Source: Tridacna crocea (lineage: Eukaryota; Mollusca; Bivalvia; Cardiida; Cardiidae). Taken from it: DNA of 64,000 nucleotides. The stretch is taken from the NCBI GenBank assembly GCA_943736015.1, contig OX031065.1, positions 813,501 to 877,500 of the forward strand. The letters are read 5' to 3'. The first letter of the stretch is position 1. Each line of letters opens with the position of its first letter. Positions 10,342 to 20,293 of the stretch are shown here, in pieces. The position numbers and the translations under genes are program-made. The notes under the pieces are model-generated. The model ran no database searches, was not told the origin of the DNA, and worked only from the letters and a program-made list of their open reading frames with translations.

Positions 10342-10555
10342 TTTACCCCCTTTCCTGCTTAATGGGTGAAATGAAACTCAAACCGATAGAAAAATTCAAA
10401 TTTAGAAAAATTCAAATTTAGTTGTCTTTAACGTATTTTTTAGGGAATGATAATCCTTCCTTGGAGAGTGTAGATCTAAGATGAGATTGCACGTTCTGTG
10501 CAGTCTGATCATAACCTACACAAGCTTTAAACGATCAGTGAGTCAGGCTTAGCAA
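10342..10555 (+). mobile_element. Type B element, decayed ends
   Basis: CCTGCTTAATGGGTGAAATG resembles the type B left arm. The palindrome is at 10466-10522 and the right arm contains CAGGCTTAGCAAACTAG. Terminal TTAA sites are not preserved. Confidence 0.6.
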
Positions 10556-10756
10556 ACTAGTAAGAAATACAAGTGTTGTTTGATTGCCATGTCATTCTTG
10601 CTAGTGTAAATTTCACACAAACGGGGTTGTTTCAACACCTGTCACAGACATTTATGGATGAAGAGCGAGCGAGCGACTAGCTCAGATCATAATGACTTGC
10701 TAATACATTGGATTCCAGTAACTTGCAAGTCATATTTATTGGGGTAAATATTTTGA

Positions 10757-10929
10757 TTAAACCTTTACCACACAGTCCCGACTTTGACGACCCAGCATCT
10801 TCTCCTTTTCTCACAATGTTTTCTAACCTGCTGGTAACAAATGTCAATTTTTGAGTTACATTTATTTTGTCCTCTGCTAGTGCTTTCATATTGGACCAGT
10901 CTAAAATTTTTGTCCTTTGGTAAAGTAAT
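10757..10929 (+). mobile_element. Type A element lacking left hairpin arm
   Basis: TTAAACCTTTACCACACAG runs into GACGACC and then directly into the right arm AGCATCTTCTCC. The left hairpin arm is deleted; the right end GGTAAAGTAAT is decayed. Confidence 0.75.
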
Positions 10930-10947
10930 TTTTGTTGTAAATGTAAA

Positions 10948-10999
10948 CAAAGATCAGACTAAAAGTAAGTGCAGTCTGATCTTAAATCAACTATGTCCA
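10948..10999. mobile_element. Type B hairpin fragment
   Basis: AAAGATCAGACT...AGTCTGATCTT with a short loop; no element ends. Confidence 0.5.
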
Positions 11000-11091
11000 T
11001 ATTTTTACCAAAACAAGATGAAAGAAGCCACATTTTTGCCATTTTTTTCTGCCTGAAAATTACATTTCATTTATTTCTACACTAATCAGTT

Positions 11092-11222
11092 TCCAGATTT
11101 AACAACTTAGACATTATAGGCTTATGAATACATTGCGGAAAAAGAAGAAAATGCTTGTACCCTTCCAAAGGTAAAAACCAATTTTGAGACAGTTTTAATT
11201 TTTTGTCTGCAATTGTGTTGAC
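11092..11222 (+). mobile_element. Type A element lacking right hairpin arm
   Basis: ACATTGCGGAAAAAGAAG leads straight into CCCTTCCAAAGG and TTTTTTGTCTGC. Ends are decayed. Confidence 0.5.
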
Positions 11223-12252
11223 CGATGCACCAGCTTGATACAATATACAAGCAAAGGCTACGTTGTCACAGCCAAGATATAGTTGTATGCATTTATTTCA
11301 GATTAAGATTATGTAACAGAAAAAGGTGCATATTTACAAGATTTCGTCAATGTTGTCTTGATGGAGAATGAGTTAGAGGCATCTGAACATGTGGAGAGGA
11401 TAAGATAGAACTATGGTAAGCATGAATCATCATTTATCGATATTTTAATAGTTTTTTTTTTCTGAAACATTTGATAGACAGTTGACAAAATTTTTCAAAC
11501 ATCGACTGATCATCAGGGGCACTTAAAACTATCTTTTCATTTTTTATGATGAATTTCAAGAGTAAATAACATGGTGTACACAAATTCATGTTTAAAGCAT
11601 TATCAGTATAAAAATTAGGAAAAACTTTGGTCGCATGTGGAATGAAAATATGTAACAACCAATGGATTAGATGAGGATGCAGAAAGAATGGAGGTTGGAC
11701 CTTCTTGTTTTACAGCATAAGCACTTAATAAACAAAATATCAGAGAAGAAGTAAATAGACAAAAAAAATGACTAAATTTAGATTTCTGCAAATGTCTGGA
11801 ACATGATTGAGTCTCTAACTTTTGTTGTTTATTTAACAGTTATAAAAATGAATGCATGCCAGAGCTGCAAGTTTTTCTTTCCACTTCATTCTAAGAAGTC
11901 TGTGTACATAAGATCGGTATTCCCACTAATTTTTTAAATCAAATGTTCACTTGCCCCTAGGCTAAAAATCTGTGGGTAAGATTTCATATTAGAGGGTATA
12001 GCACTAATGGTTCCCTTCCAGGGGTAAAGCAATCCATATTGAAAATTTGCAGCAAAAAGGTCCGTTGTATTAAGATACTTATGTAAATCTATTGCTTACA
12101 ATCAATAAAAAAACTGAAAAGGCAATTTGAAGTGGCTGATTGGACAATGGGTAGAACAAGGGAACCTGTAAAATCTTAAAAATCATTCTCTGTAACCAAT
12201 TGCCAGATTTTGAAATGATTTTGTAGTTCACTAAATACTGTTGTGAACCCTT
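11223..12252. other. Interval without recognised feature
   Basis: About 1 kb of AT-rich sequence with no copy of the window's repeat families, no RNA gene and only short frames. Confidence 0.5.
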
Positions 12253-12490
12253 TTAACCGGCTTTACCCCATAAGGTATTTCTATGGTATCTCTAATTGAC
12301 CCTAAATAACAGCAAGGATGACACCATTTCTTATGTGTATATGACACCTTTTGATAGCATAGAAAACATTGCGACAAAAGGTGAAATTGCTCGTCATGAC
12401 TCACGAGCAATTTCACCTTCTGCCGTAATGTTTTCTAAAGACTCCTACAAGCAACGCGTAAAAATGAGTATCTATGGAGTAAAGGGTTAA
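12253..12490 (+). mobile_element. Type C TTAA hairpin element
   Basis: Starts TTAACCGGCTTTACCCC, carries AGCAAGGATGAC, hairpin at about 12353-12437 (tip GCTCGTCATGACTCACGAGC), ends GAGTAAAGGGTTAA. Its last TTAA begins a type A copy. Confidence 0.85.
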
Positions 12491-12694
12491 ACTAGTTACC
12501 AAACAAGGAAATATTAGACGTCCAAATTGAAGCACTTGCACACAAATTAAATGGAACTCTTAACACTGAAACTTGTTTCCAGCAGGGTAGAAAACATTGG
12601 GAAAAGGAGAAAATGATGGTAACCAGTATTTTCTCCTTTTCCCACAATGTTTTCCAGAGGCTTCTATCTCAGGGATTGTTTGGTTAAGGGTTAG
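12487..12694 (-). mobile_element. Type A element
   Basis: Fused to the type C copy by one TTAA. Hairpin 12589-12654 has lost part of its base (ACATTGGGAAAAGG against TTTTCCCACAATG). Ends TTAAGGGTTAG. Confidence 0.8.
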
Positions 12695-12958
12695 AAATTG
12701 TCTGATTTTTTTTTTAAACCATGGCAGCCAAAAGGGGGGGGGTTATTTTTACTAGGTGCAACCTCAACAAACGTTGCATGAAGTTGACTCACATATTGTA
12801 AGAGTTGTACATATCAGACTTGACTTCAAATTCAAACAAACGAATCACTGTTTTAATTTGATTTTTACAGTGCAGTTGTGAAGAGTCCACTCTTGGTCAC
12901 AAATTTGTGACATAGAACCAGGAATACTAAAGGCTTATTGAATCTGCTCAAACATGAC
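12695..12958. other. Interval without recognised feature
   Basis: Contains a run of nine G at about 12734. No gene or repeat seen. Confidence 0.4.
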
Positions 12959-13249
12959 AAAAAGGTAGAGAAGAACAAAGTGAGCTGCTAATAAGCCCCA
13001 TGAAGAGGAAACTGAAGAAAAAATTCACAGATTTTAGAAAAAACAGATGACAGAGAAAATCCAGTTAATAAAGAAAAAATTCAGGAAAAATGAGAAAACA
13101 GATGAAGATAAATCTTACAGTCCGATTTGATGGTAACCAAACAATCCTGTGTTTTAAGGACTCCTATGAAGAAGGTGGAGAAGAACAAAGTGAGCTGCTT
13201 ATAAGTCCCATGAAGAGGAAACTGAAGAAAAAATTCAAATCACATTCAG
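12959..13249. repeat. Direct duplication of about 78 bp
   Basis: GAAGAACAAAGTGAGCTGCT ... CCATGAAGAGGAAACTGAAG occurs at about 12967 and again about 211 bp later, with few differences. The intervening DNA is unique. Confidence 0.75.
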
Positions 13250-13364
13250 TGACCGCTCTAGTTGTATTTTTGTGTTAGATCAATGAGCAGTTTCAGTTAG
13301 ACCATGGTCAGTTAGGCCATAATGGTCACTATCACCATAAATTAAAAAAGGAAATATTCTACTG

Positions 13365-13945
13365 TATGAATTGTTCATGAATCTCTATTTTGTGCCTGAA
13401 ATACTGTTGAAAACAGCGTAAAACACAATTCAATCAATCCACATTTCATGAGATTTTAATGCATTTTGCACATCTTCAGCTTGCCTCATATTCATGAAGT
13501 ATTCATGAATTTGACCAATTTAAAAACTACTTGTTTTCATGAAGTATTCATGAATACTCTACTAGACAATATTCATGAAATTTCAAGAATATTAATTCAT
13601 GAAGAATTCATGAAGAGGAAGTGAACAGAAAATGAGACATTGAATTTATGAATAAAAAAATGCATGAAAACTTCATGAAAAATGTATGTTCATAAAAAAT
13701 TCATGAATTTTTCATGAAGATAAACCAATGCTTCATTCATGATTTTTTTAGGAACTTGTATGTGTTCTTGAATTATGAATGTTTTATGCATTTTATCCTT
13801 CATGAACAATTCATGAACCATCATTTCACGATTTTTTCATGAATTTGTCTCATTTTCTGTTCACTTCTTATTCATGAAGTATTCATGAATTCAACTCATG
13901 AACACTTCATGTTGTTTTCATGAAATGTTCATGAAGAATTCATAA
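13365..13945. repeat. TTCATGAA-rich inverted repeat I, copy 2
   Basis: Eighteen TTCATGAA octamers in about 580 bp. GTGAACAGAAAATGAGAC (about 13621) recurs inverted as GTCTCATTTTCTGTTCAC (about 13847), so the block is a large imperfect inverted repeat. An orphan SINE tail (GTTGAAAACAGCG, CAATCAATCC) lies at about 13394-13436. Confidence 0.75.
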
Positions 13946-14000
13946 ACACGACACAGGGGTGTCCAGCTAACCATCTCTCCATCCTTCTACACACAGCTCA

Positions 14001-14189
14001 GGGTCTGTATGACACCAACCCTTCTTCTGAACATTATTAGTCTTATTCTTCAGAACTTTGTCATTGTGAAAGTAACAGAACTTTTGTTTAGCTAAACCAA
14101 ATGGTATAGCCAATCAGAACTTCTGTTATTTTCACGATCAGAAAATCTTGAACAATACGACCAAGAATGGTTGGTAAATACACTGGCCC
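14001..14189. mobile_element. Palindromic element E
   Basis: Inverted ends GACACCAACCCTTCTTC and CAAGAATGGTTGGT flank a core at about 14065-14140. The core has AAAGTAACAGAACTT and its complement around TAGCCAATCAGAAC. Other copies: 28851, 57839. Confidence 0.7.
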
Positions 14190-14585
14190 TGGTGAGGTAG
14201 CAGAGTTCAGAGAACCTGAGATCAGAGAGTTACTGGTTCAAATCGCCTGCCTGATAAATCTCTTAACCCTTTCCCAAACAAGTCCTTGTTTTTACGTGTC
14301 TGCAGTACAAGTCTTTAGAAAACAATTTGGGCAAAGGAGAAATTGCTCGTAACGAGCGATTTCTCCTTTTCCCACAGTGTTTTTTACCCATTTGGAGAAC
14401 TCTCTGCCATTTCTATCAAATTTGAAATTGTTGTCTGCAAACTCTTTGAGTTTGGAAGAGTTGAAAATTTGTCCTTTGGTAAAGGGTTAAATACTGGTCA
14501 TCATTATGGCAAGATTTATAACTCTCTCACAACCAATCATTGTTTTGACAATAAGTCAAGTGGGAAAGCAGCCAGTGGCTAGGGA
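14186..14585 (+). mobile_element. SINE F interrupted by a type A2 element
   Basis: Head 14186-14262 (B box GGTTCAAATCG) and body 14491-14585 (GGTCATCATTATGGC, GTGGGAAAGCAGCCAGTGGC) are one SINE split at TTAA by the A2 copy between them. The tail is missing. Confidence 0.75.
14263..14490 (+). mobile_element. Type A2 TTAA hairpin element
   Basis: A 228 bp copy starting TTAACCCTTTCCCAAACAAG; hairpin about 14315-14386 with tip GCTCGTAACGAGC; end GGTAAAGGGTTAA. Inserted inside a SINE, which fixes its relative age. Confidence 0.9.
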
Positions 14586-14701
14586 CAAGAACAAGCAACC
14601 CAAGCTTACCCCTAAAATTGAGCAAAATTATGTACATCCAGCAGATATCCATGCATTTACTTTCACCTAAGCACTAATGCACTCCATGAACTCAAATGGA
14701 T

Positions 14702-14912
14702 TTAACCCTATCATGACTAAAAAATATATTACATTTTCTCAAAGCCTAAAAATATATTTCCTCTACAAGATCAAAAGACAGTTCAGTCATATTCTAGATT
14801 ACAGAAGTGGACAGTGTAGGTCAGAGATCAGACTGCACATTCTGTGCAGTCTGATCTTAATCTACACAGTCCACAAATGCTTCTGATGTTGCGTATGGTA
14901 TGGAAAAATTTA
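14702..14912 (+). mobile_element. Type B TTAA hairpin element
   Basis: TTAACCCTATCATGACTAAA at the left, hairpin 14809-14872 (GGACAGTGTAGGTCAGAGATC and inverse), decayed right end AAAATTTAA. Confidence 0.75.
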
Positions 14913-14998
14913 AAAGCATTATGATGGTGTAAAAATCAGAAGTTTTGATATATTGAGACAGGCAGCTCAGGCCCGAATGCACTGCTGAGTGAATTACT

Positions 14999-15134
14999 GT
15001 TTACCCTTTAGGTGTTTAGGCACTACTAAGTGAGTTTCTCCGGACAGTGTAGATTAAGATCAGACTGCACAGAACATGTAATCTAATTTACAGCGTCCTT
15101 ATATAATTAGATTTTTCTGGCAGAAAGAACTTAA
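14999..15134 (-). mobile_element. Type B element, shortened
   Basis: Starts TTTACCCTTTAGGTG, hairpin about 15044-15098 (GGACAGTGTAGATTAAGATC), then a short arm up to the TTAA that begins the next type A copy. Confidence 0.65.
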
Positions 15135-15369
15135 TCCTTTACCAAACAATCCATGGTATTTACAACCCCCAGATAGAAGCCTTTTGAAAACATTGCGGGA
15201 AAAGGAGAAAATGCTGGTAACCAGCATTTTCTCCTTTTCCCGCTATTTTTTCGTAACCCTGCAGAAACAAAATTTCAGTTTTTTAGTTACATTAATTAAT
15301 TTATTCTGTTGTCTGTAAGTGCTTTCAATTTGGACCAGTCTTAAATTTTGTCATTTGGTAACGGGTTAA
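15131..15369 (+). mobile_element. Type A element with compensated hairpin base
   Basis: The left arm has GCGGG (15195-15199) and the right arm CCCGC (15239-15243), against GTGGG/CCCAC in most copies: both sides of one pair changed. Shares its right TTAA with an A2 copy. Confidence 0.9.
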
Positions 15370-15593
15370 CCCTTTCCCAAACAAGCCCTTGTTTTTACGT
15401 GTCTGCAGTACAAGTCTTTTGAAAACACTATGGGAAAAGGAGAAACTGCTCGTAACAAGCAATTTCTCCTTTTCCCACAGTGTTTTCTACCCATTTGGAG
15501 AACTTTCTGCCATTTTTATCAAATTTGAAATTGTCGTCTGCAAACTCTTTTAGTTTGGAAGAGTCTAAAATTTGTCACTTGGTAACAGGTTAA
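15366..15593 (+). mobile_element. Type A2 TTAA hairpin element
   Basis: Starts TTAACCCTTTCCCAAACAAG. The hairpin has ACTATGGG against CCCACAGT, a single mismatch. Ends GGTAACAGGTTAA. Confidence 0.9.
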
Positions 15594-15639
15594 ATATCAC
15601 AATCATCACATATTTCTTTTTTTTTAGCAAACTGGCACT

Positions 15640-15811
15640 TTCACTCTTTACCAGATAATAAAGTTTTTGACTCGTCGCAATTCAAAGCAATTATAAAATA
15701 CAAGCCAAACATGGATGATAATAATTTAATTAAATTTATATTTGAAAGGGTAGAAAACTTTGTGGGGGAAAAGGAGAAAATGCTAGTCAACCAAAAGCCT
15801 TTTCTTCCTAC
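15640..15811 (-). mobile_element. Type A half-element
   Basis: ACCAGATAATAAAGTTTTTGAC to one hairpin arm (TTGTGGGGGAAAAGG); stops near the tip and lacks the other half. Confidence 0.65.
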
Positions 15812-15880
15812 TAACCCATTACCAAACAATCTCTGAACTTTTTACTACCCAGAGGAAGAAGCCTTCCGAAATGCTAGTCG
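15812..15880 (+). mobile_element. Type A left-end fragment
   Basis: TAACCCATTACCAAACAATC to AGAAGCCTTCCG, then sequence changes to a tandem array. Confidence 0.65.
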
Positions 15881-16285
15881 TTACACCCTGGGACTCTATG
15901 GTAAAGGACCAAGAGAAGTATTATCAGTCCAACTGTCAAAGACAAATCAACTTCAATTAGACCTGGCATATTTTCTCCTTTGTCCACAATGTTTTTCAAG
16001 CACCTTTTCCTCCATGAAACCCTGGAATTGTATGGTTTCAGGCCAGGTGAAGTGTTACACCCATGCAATAAGTCCAACTGTCAAAAACAAATCGCCTTCA
16101 ACTAGACCTGTCACTACCCACATTTTCTCCTATGTCCATAATGTTTTCTAAACACCTTTTCCCTCATGAAACCCTGGAATAGTTTGGTAAAGGGCCAAGC
16201 AGAGAATTGCACCCATGCAATCAGTCAGCTGTCAGAAACAAATCAACTTCAATTAGACCTGTCACTGTTCACACTCATTTCTTTT
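15881..16285. repeat. Tandem array seeded from a type A element
   Basis: Nearly three units, about 130-152 bp each, of AACCCTGGAATNGTNTGG, CAACTGTCANANACAAATC and TTCAATTAGACCTG. Each unit includes CATTTTCTCCTTTGTCCACAATG, the right hairpin arm of type A. An element half has therefore been amplified with foreign sequence. Confidence 0.7.
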
Positions 16286-16389
16286 TCTTTTATTCAATAT
16301 CACCTCTAAACCTCTCTTTTTTTTTGAAAAAGCTTCTATTTTAATAAATCTTTACTTGCCAGTGTGAAAAGTATCGGCTGACCAGAACT

Positions 16390-16605
16390 TTAACCCTTTA
16401 CCATGCAATGACGACTTCTGACACATCTGGAAAAGAAGCCTTTTGAAAACATTTTGGGAAAAGAAGAAAATGCTGGTAACCAGCATTTTCTCCTTTTCCC
16501 ACAGTGTTTTCTATCCTTTCAGTTGCACCAAACAAGCCATATTGAAATTGTCAAGTGCTTTCAATTTCGACAAGGCTAAAATTTTGTTGCCTGGTAAAGT
16601 GTTCA
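16390..16605 (+). mobile_element. Type A element
   Basis: TTAACCCTTTACCATGCAAT, hairpin 16446-16512 (left arm AAAAGAAGAAAATG, right arm normal), right arm shortened, end GTAAAGTGTTCA. Confidence 0.8.
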
Positions 16606-16695
16606 TAATATTGCCCAGAATTTGTCTTAATTTGGTTGGGTGGAAAACATTGTGGAAAATGGATAATATGTTGATAAGCAGCATTTTTCTTCTTA
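16606..16695 (-). mobile_element. Type A partial copy
   Basis: Inner arm and imperfect hairpin (ACATTGTGGAAAATGG...AGCAGCATTTTTCTTC), cut where the next copy starts. Confidence 0.55.
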
Positions 16696-16922
16696 ACTCT
16701 CTACCACACAATCCCCACTTTTAACGGCCCTATTGGAAACAGCCTTTTGAAAACATTATGGGAAAAGGAGAAAATGCTGGTAACCAGCATTTTCTCCTTT
16801 TCCCACAATGTTTTCTGCACTTTGAAACACTTATTTTATTATTGCAGCCACAATGAATTTGACATCTGCAAATGCTTTCAATTTGGACCAGTATAAAATC
16901 TTGTCATTCGGTAAAGCGTTAA
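16693..16922 (+). mobile_element. Type A TTAA hairpin element
   Basis: A 230 bp copy with both TTAA ends and a well matched hairpin at 16746-16812. Confidence 0.9.
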
Positions 16923-16959
16923 ATACCTTCTCTGGCGGACAGAACTGCAAATCGGTCAG

Positions 16960-17102
16960 TTAAGGATACAGTACTTGAGAACAATGGTTCTATTCTAAGC
17001 AACTGGCTGCTTTCCCACATATCCATCATTGAAACAGAAGTCAGTTGTAAAAGAGAAGTGAATCCTGTTGAAATGACTGTCATAAATCTACGGAAAGAAA
17101 TT
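16960..17102 (-). mobile_element. SINE F body fragment
   Basis: Reverse-strand body words GTGGGAAAGCAGCCAG and GACAGTCATTTCAAC. The tRNA head has been lost; a type A copy follows immediately. Confidence 0.65.
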
Positions 17103-17110
17103 GTTTTTTC

Positions 17111-17310
17111 TTCACCCTGTACCACAAGATGCTAAGTTTCAACTATCCAAGAAGGAAAGCCTTTTGAAAACATTGTGGGAAAAGAAGAGAATACTAATAA
17201 CTAACATTTTCTCCTTTCCCAAAACCGTTTTTTCTACAGTAAAATGTTAATATCTGCAAATGCTTTCAATTTTAACAAGTCTAATATTTAAGTGAGGTGA
17301 AAAATTTTTG
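17111..17310 (+). mobile_element. Type A element, decayed ends
   Basis: CACCCTGTACCACAAGATGC, a mismatched hairpin around 17165-17232 and a short right arm (ATATCTGCAAATGC). Confidence 0.65.
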
Positions 17311-17331
17311 GTTCTATAGACTTCTCCAAAT

Positions 17332-17552
17332 TTAACTCTTTACCACACAATCCCTACTTTTAACAACCCTGAGAAAGAAAGCCTTTAAAAACATTGTAGG
17401 AAAAGGTGAAAAAATGGTAACAAGCATTTTCTCCTTTTCCCACACTCTTTTCTATTTCCAATTCAAAGTTCAATTTTTGATTTACATTTATTTTGTCATT
17501 CTGCAAATGCTTTCAATTTGGACTAGTCCAAAATTTTGTTGTTTGGTAAAAA
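17332..17552 (+). mobile_element. Type A element fused to the next copy
   Basis: Left TTAA intact. The right end stops at GTTTGGTAAAAAGC, where it joins the inner sequence of a minus copy without a TTAA. Confidence 0.75.
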
Positions 17553-17721
17553 GCATTTGCAGACAACAAAAGTAACTGAAAAATCTGATTTTGTTATCTA
17601 AGCAGTAGAAAACATTGTGAGAAAAGGAGAAAATGAAGGTAACCAGCACTTTCTCCATATCCCACCATGTTTTAAAAAGCCTTCACTGTCGGGATCATTC
17701 GGTATTATCATAATGAGTTAA
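17548..17721 (-). mobile_element. Type A element lacking one terminus
   Basis: Begins at AAGCATTTGCAGACAAC, about 40 bp inside the normal end, and finishes ATAATGAGTTAA. The join has a short AAAGC overlap. Confidence 0.7.
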
Positions 17722-17948
17722 CCCATTACCACACAATCCCTACTTTTGACAACCCTCAGAAAGAAGCCTTTAGAAAACATTGTGGGAAAAGAAGATAATG
17801 CTGGTAACCAGCATTTTCTCCTTTCCCCACAATGTTTTCTACCCTTCTCAAAACAAATTTCAAATTTTCAGTCACTTTTATTTTGTCGTGTGCCATTATG
17901 CTTTTGATTTGGACAAGCCTAAAATATAGTCGTTTGGTAATGAGTTAA
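17718..17948 (+). mobile_element. Type A TTAA hairpin element
   Basis: TTAACCCATTACCACACAAT to GGTAATGAGTTAA, both ends of the CAT/ATG terminal variant. Hairpin 17772-17838. Confidence 0.9.
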
Positions 17949-18204
17949 AACACTCATAAGAAATCTAAATCATATTAGCAGCTTAAATTAAAATATTTAA
18001 GGACAACTTACGTTTTCTTGATAAGCTACACTGTCACAATATATACCTAGTGAAAAAGCTATTTCATTCCTTCAAAGTACACCGATTTTAAATTATGAAG
18101 TTGTCAAATCGAAGGTGAGCTCTTTTACGATGTTTGTTGATTTCACCTGGACAAAACCTGTCAATCAACTTAATCACTGTCATTGTCCTTATCCCGGCAG
18201 AAAC

Positions 18205-18438
18205 TTAACTCCTTTGCCAGACGACAAAATTTTAGTAAATTTATTAAGTCCAAACTGAAAGCATTTGCAGATGACAAATTGACTAACATTTTGGAATTTG
18301 TGAATGATAGGACAAAAAACATTGTGTGAAAGGCTGAAAATGCTGATCACCAGCATTTTATCCTTTTCCCACAATGTTTTCAAAATCCTTCTTTCACAGG
18401 GTTGTTAAAAAACTTTGATGTATTTGGTAAAGGCTTAA
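18205..18438 (-). mobile_element. Type A TTAA hairpin element
   Basis: TTAACTCCTTTGCCAGACGAC to GTAAAGGCTTAA. Hairpin about 18318-18385 with several mismatches in the left arm. Confidence 0.8.
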
Positions 18439-18499
18439 ACCTTTTTCGACCTAAAAGAAATGAAAAAGTAAAATTTTTGTCACTATGCTCTTATAACCT

Positions 18500-18594
18500 G
18501 TGCTGGCTACCAGCATTTCCTCCTTTTTCCACAATGTTTAAGCCCTTTGCCTAAGGGTCATTTAAAGTTGGGGTTGTTTTGTAAAGGGTCAAGT
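18500..18594 (-). mobile_element. Type A half-element
   Basis: From the hairpin tip (GGCTACCAGC) to GTAAAGGGTCAA. Confidence 0.65.
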
Positions 18595-18627
18595 CAGAAA
18601 AAAAAGGACTAAATATTGCATTATCAC

Positions 18628-18856
18628 TTTAACCCATTACCACACAATCCCTACTTTTGACCCCCTGAGAAAGAGGCCTTTTGAAAACACTGTGGGAAAA
18701 GGAGAAAATGCTGGTAACCAGCATTTTCTCCTTTTCCCACAGTGTTTTCTACCCTTCCCACAACAAATTTCTATTTTTCAGTCACCTTTATTTTGTCATC
18801 TGCAAATGCTTTCAATTTGGACCAGTCCAAAGTTTTCTCGTGTGGTAATGAGTTAA
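18628..18856 (+). mobile_element. Type A TTAA hairpin element
   Basis: First of three copies joined through shared TTAA sites. Both arms carry the ACTG variant (CACTGTGGG 18688-18696, CCCACAGTG 18736-18744), so pairing is perfect. Confidence 0.92.
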
Positions 18857-19083
18857 TCCTTTACCACAAAATCCTGACCTTTATAAACCCCGAGGAAAGA
18901 TGCCTTTAGAAAACATTTGGAGGAAAAGGAGAAAATGCTGGTAACCAGCATTTTCTCCTTTTCCTACATGTTTTTCATCTTTCCAATACAAATCCCTTCA
19001 TTTCAGTGACATGACTGATTTGTTGTGTACAACTACTTTGATTTTGGACGAGTCTAAAAGTTTGGCCCTTGCTAAGAACTTAA
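18853..19083 (+). mobile_element. Type A TTAA hairpin element
   Basis: Middle copy of the trio and more diverged than its neighbours (hairpin base ATTTGGAGG against CCTACATG). The trio therefore did not arise by recent tandem duplication. Confidence 0.88.
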
Positions 19084-19308
19084 CCCATTACCACACAATC
19101 CCTACTTTTGACGCGCCTAAAAAAAAAACCTTTAGAAAACATTGTGGGAAAAGGAGAAAATGCTGGTAACCAGCATTATCTCCTTTTCCCACAATGTTTT
19201 CTACCCTTCACAAAACAAGTTTCAATTTTTCTGTCACTTTTATTTTGTCATCTGGAAATGCTTTCAATTTGTACAAGTCGAAAATTCTGTCGTTTGGTAA
19301 TGAGATAA
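19080..19308 (+). mobile_element. Type A TTAA hairpin element
   Basis: Third of the trio, with the CCCATTACC terminal variant; right terminus GGTAATGAGATAA has one change in the TTAA. Confidence 0.88.
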
Positions 19309-19338
19309 ACCTTGAACCAACTTTTAAAACTATAGTTA

Positions 19339-19402
19339 GCCAGCATAGTGCAAGATCATACTGCATATTTTGAGCAGCCTGATCTCTGATCTACACTGCC
19401 GG
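19339..19402. mobile_element. Type B hairpin fragment
   Basis: Degenerate palindrome CAGCATAGTGCAAGATCAT ... CTCTGATCTACACTGC. Confidence 0.6.
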
Positions 19403-19535
19403 TTTTGCTATAACACTGTAGACAAAAGCAATCTTAAAAATGTGATTATTTAAGTGTTATTTTTTGATTGGACATATCATTTGGGTAATCCTGTCACATT
19501 GAATAATACTATGAACTTTAATTTAAAAAAAAAAA

Positions 19536-19660
19536 AACTATTGAAAACATAGTGAAAAAGTTAGAATATAATGCTAATTAGGCCATACTCTCCTTTTCCC
19601 ATGATGTTGTCAACCTTTTACAAGACTAATTCCATCATTGTAATCAATTTGTCAACTACA
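19536..19660 (+). mobile_element. Type A remnant
   Basis: Broken hairpin (ATTGAAAACATAGTG ... CTCCTTTTCCCATGATG) and a fragment of right arm. Confidence 0.5.
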
Positions 19661-19794
19661 GCAGGCTCCAATTATAGACGTATTATGTCCTGTATAATAA
19701 AGGAGTACAAAAGCTGTTTCAGAAACAATGTAGCAAAAGTAGCTATCAGCTTAGATACAGGATCAGACAGCAGCTACAGTAGTGTATCTCCAAT

Positions 19795-20024
19795 TTAACC
19801 CTTTACCAAGCGACAAAATTTTAGACTGGTCTAAACTGAAAGCATATTATGCAGGCTTGAATAAAGGTGACTGAAAATTTGAAATTTGTATCAAAGAGGA
19901 GAGAAAACATTGTGGGAAAAGGAGAAAATGCTGGTTACCAGCATTTTCTCCTTTTCCCACATTGTTTTCAAAAGACTTCTTTCTCAGAGTCGTCAAAAGT
20001 CGGCATTGTGTAGGAAAGGGTTAA
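19795..20024 (-). mobile_element. Type A TTAA hairpin element
   Basis: A 230 bp copy, TTAACCCTTTACCAAGCGAC to GGAAAGGGTTAA; hairpin 19905-19971. Confidence 0.9.
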
Positions 20025-20205
20025 GGCATAAAGGGAGGAAGGGCACCTGCTCTTTGTCAAAATTATCTTTATATTCCATCCTTCATGTTATCAATCTACA
20101 TCCTAAACACAGGACAATATTAATTTTATACTTGTCTAAATTTACAGCCTTTTCCAGATGACAAAACCCGAAACATGGTTCAAATGATTGTATTTCATGT
20201 TGGAA

Positions 20206-20293
20206 AGAGGACCCCTCTACCACACAATCCTGAGTTTTAACGGCCCTCAAAAAGAAAGAAGCCTTTTAAAAACAGTGTGGTAAAAAGAGTTAT
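20206..20293 (+). mobile_element. Type A internal-deletion derivative
   Basis: Left end CCTCTACCACACAATCC and right end GTGTGGTAAAAAGAGTTA are joined after AGAAGCCTTTT, leaving 88 bp with no hairpin. Confidence 0.65.
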
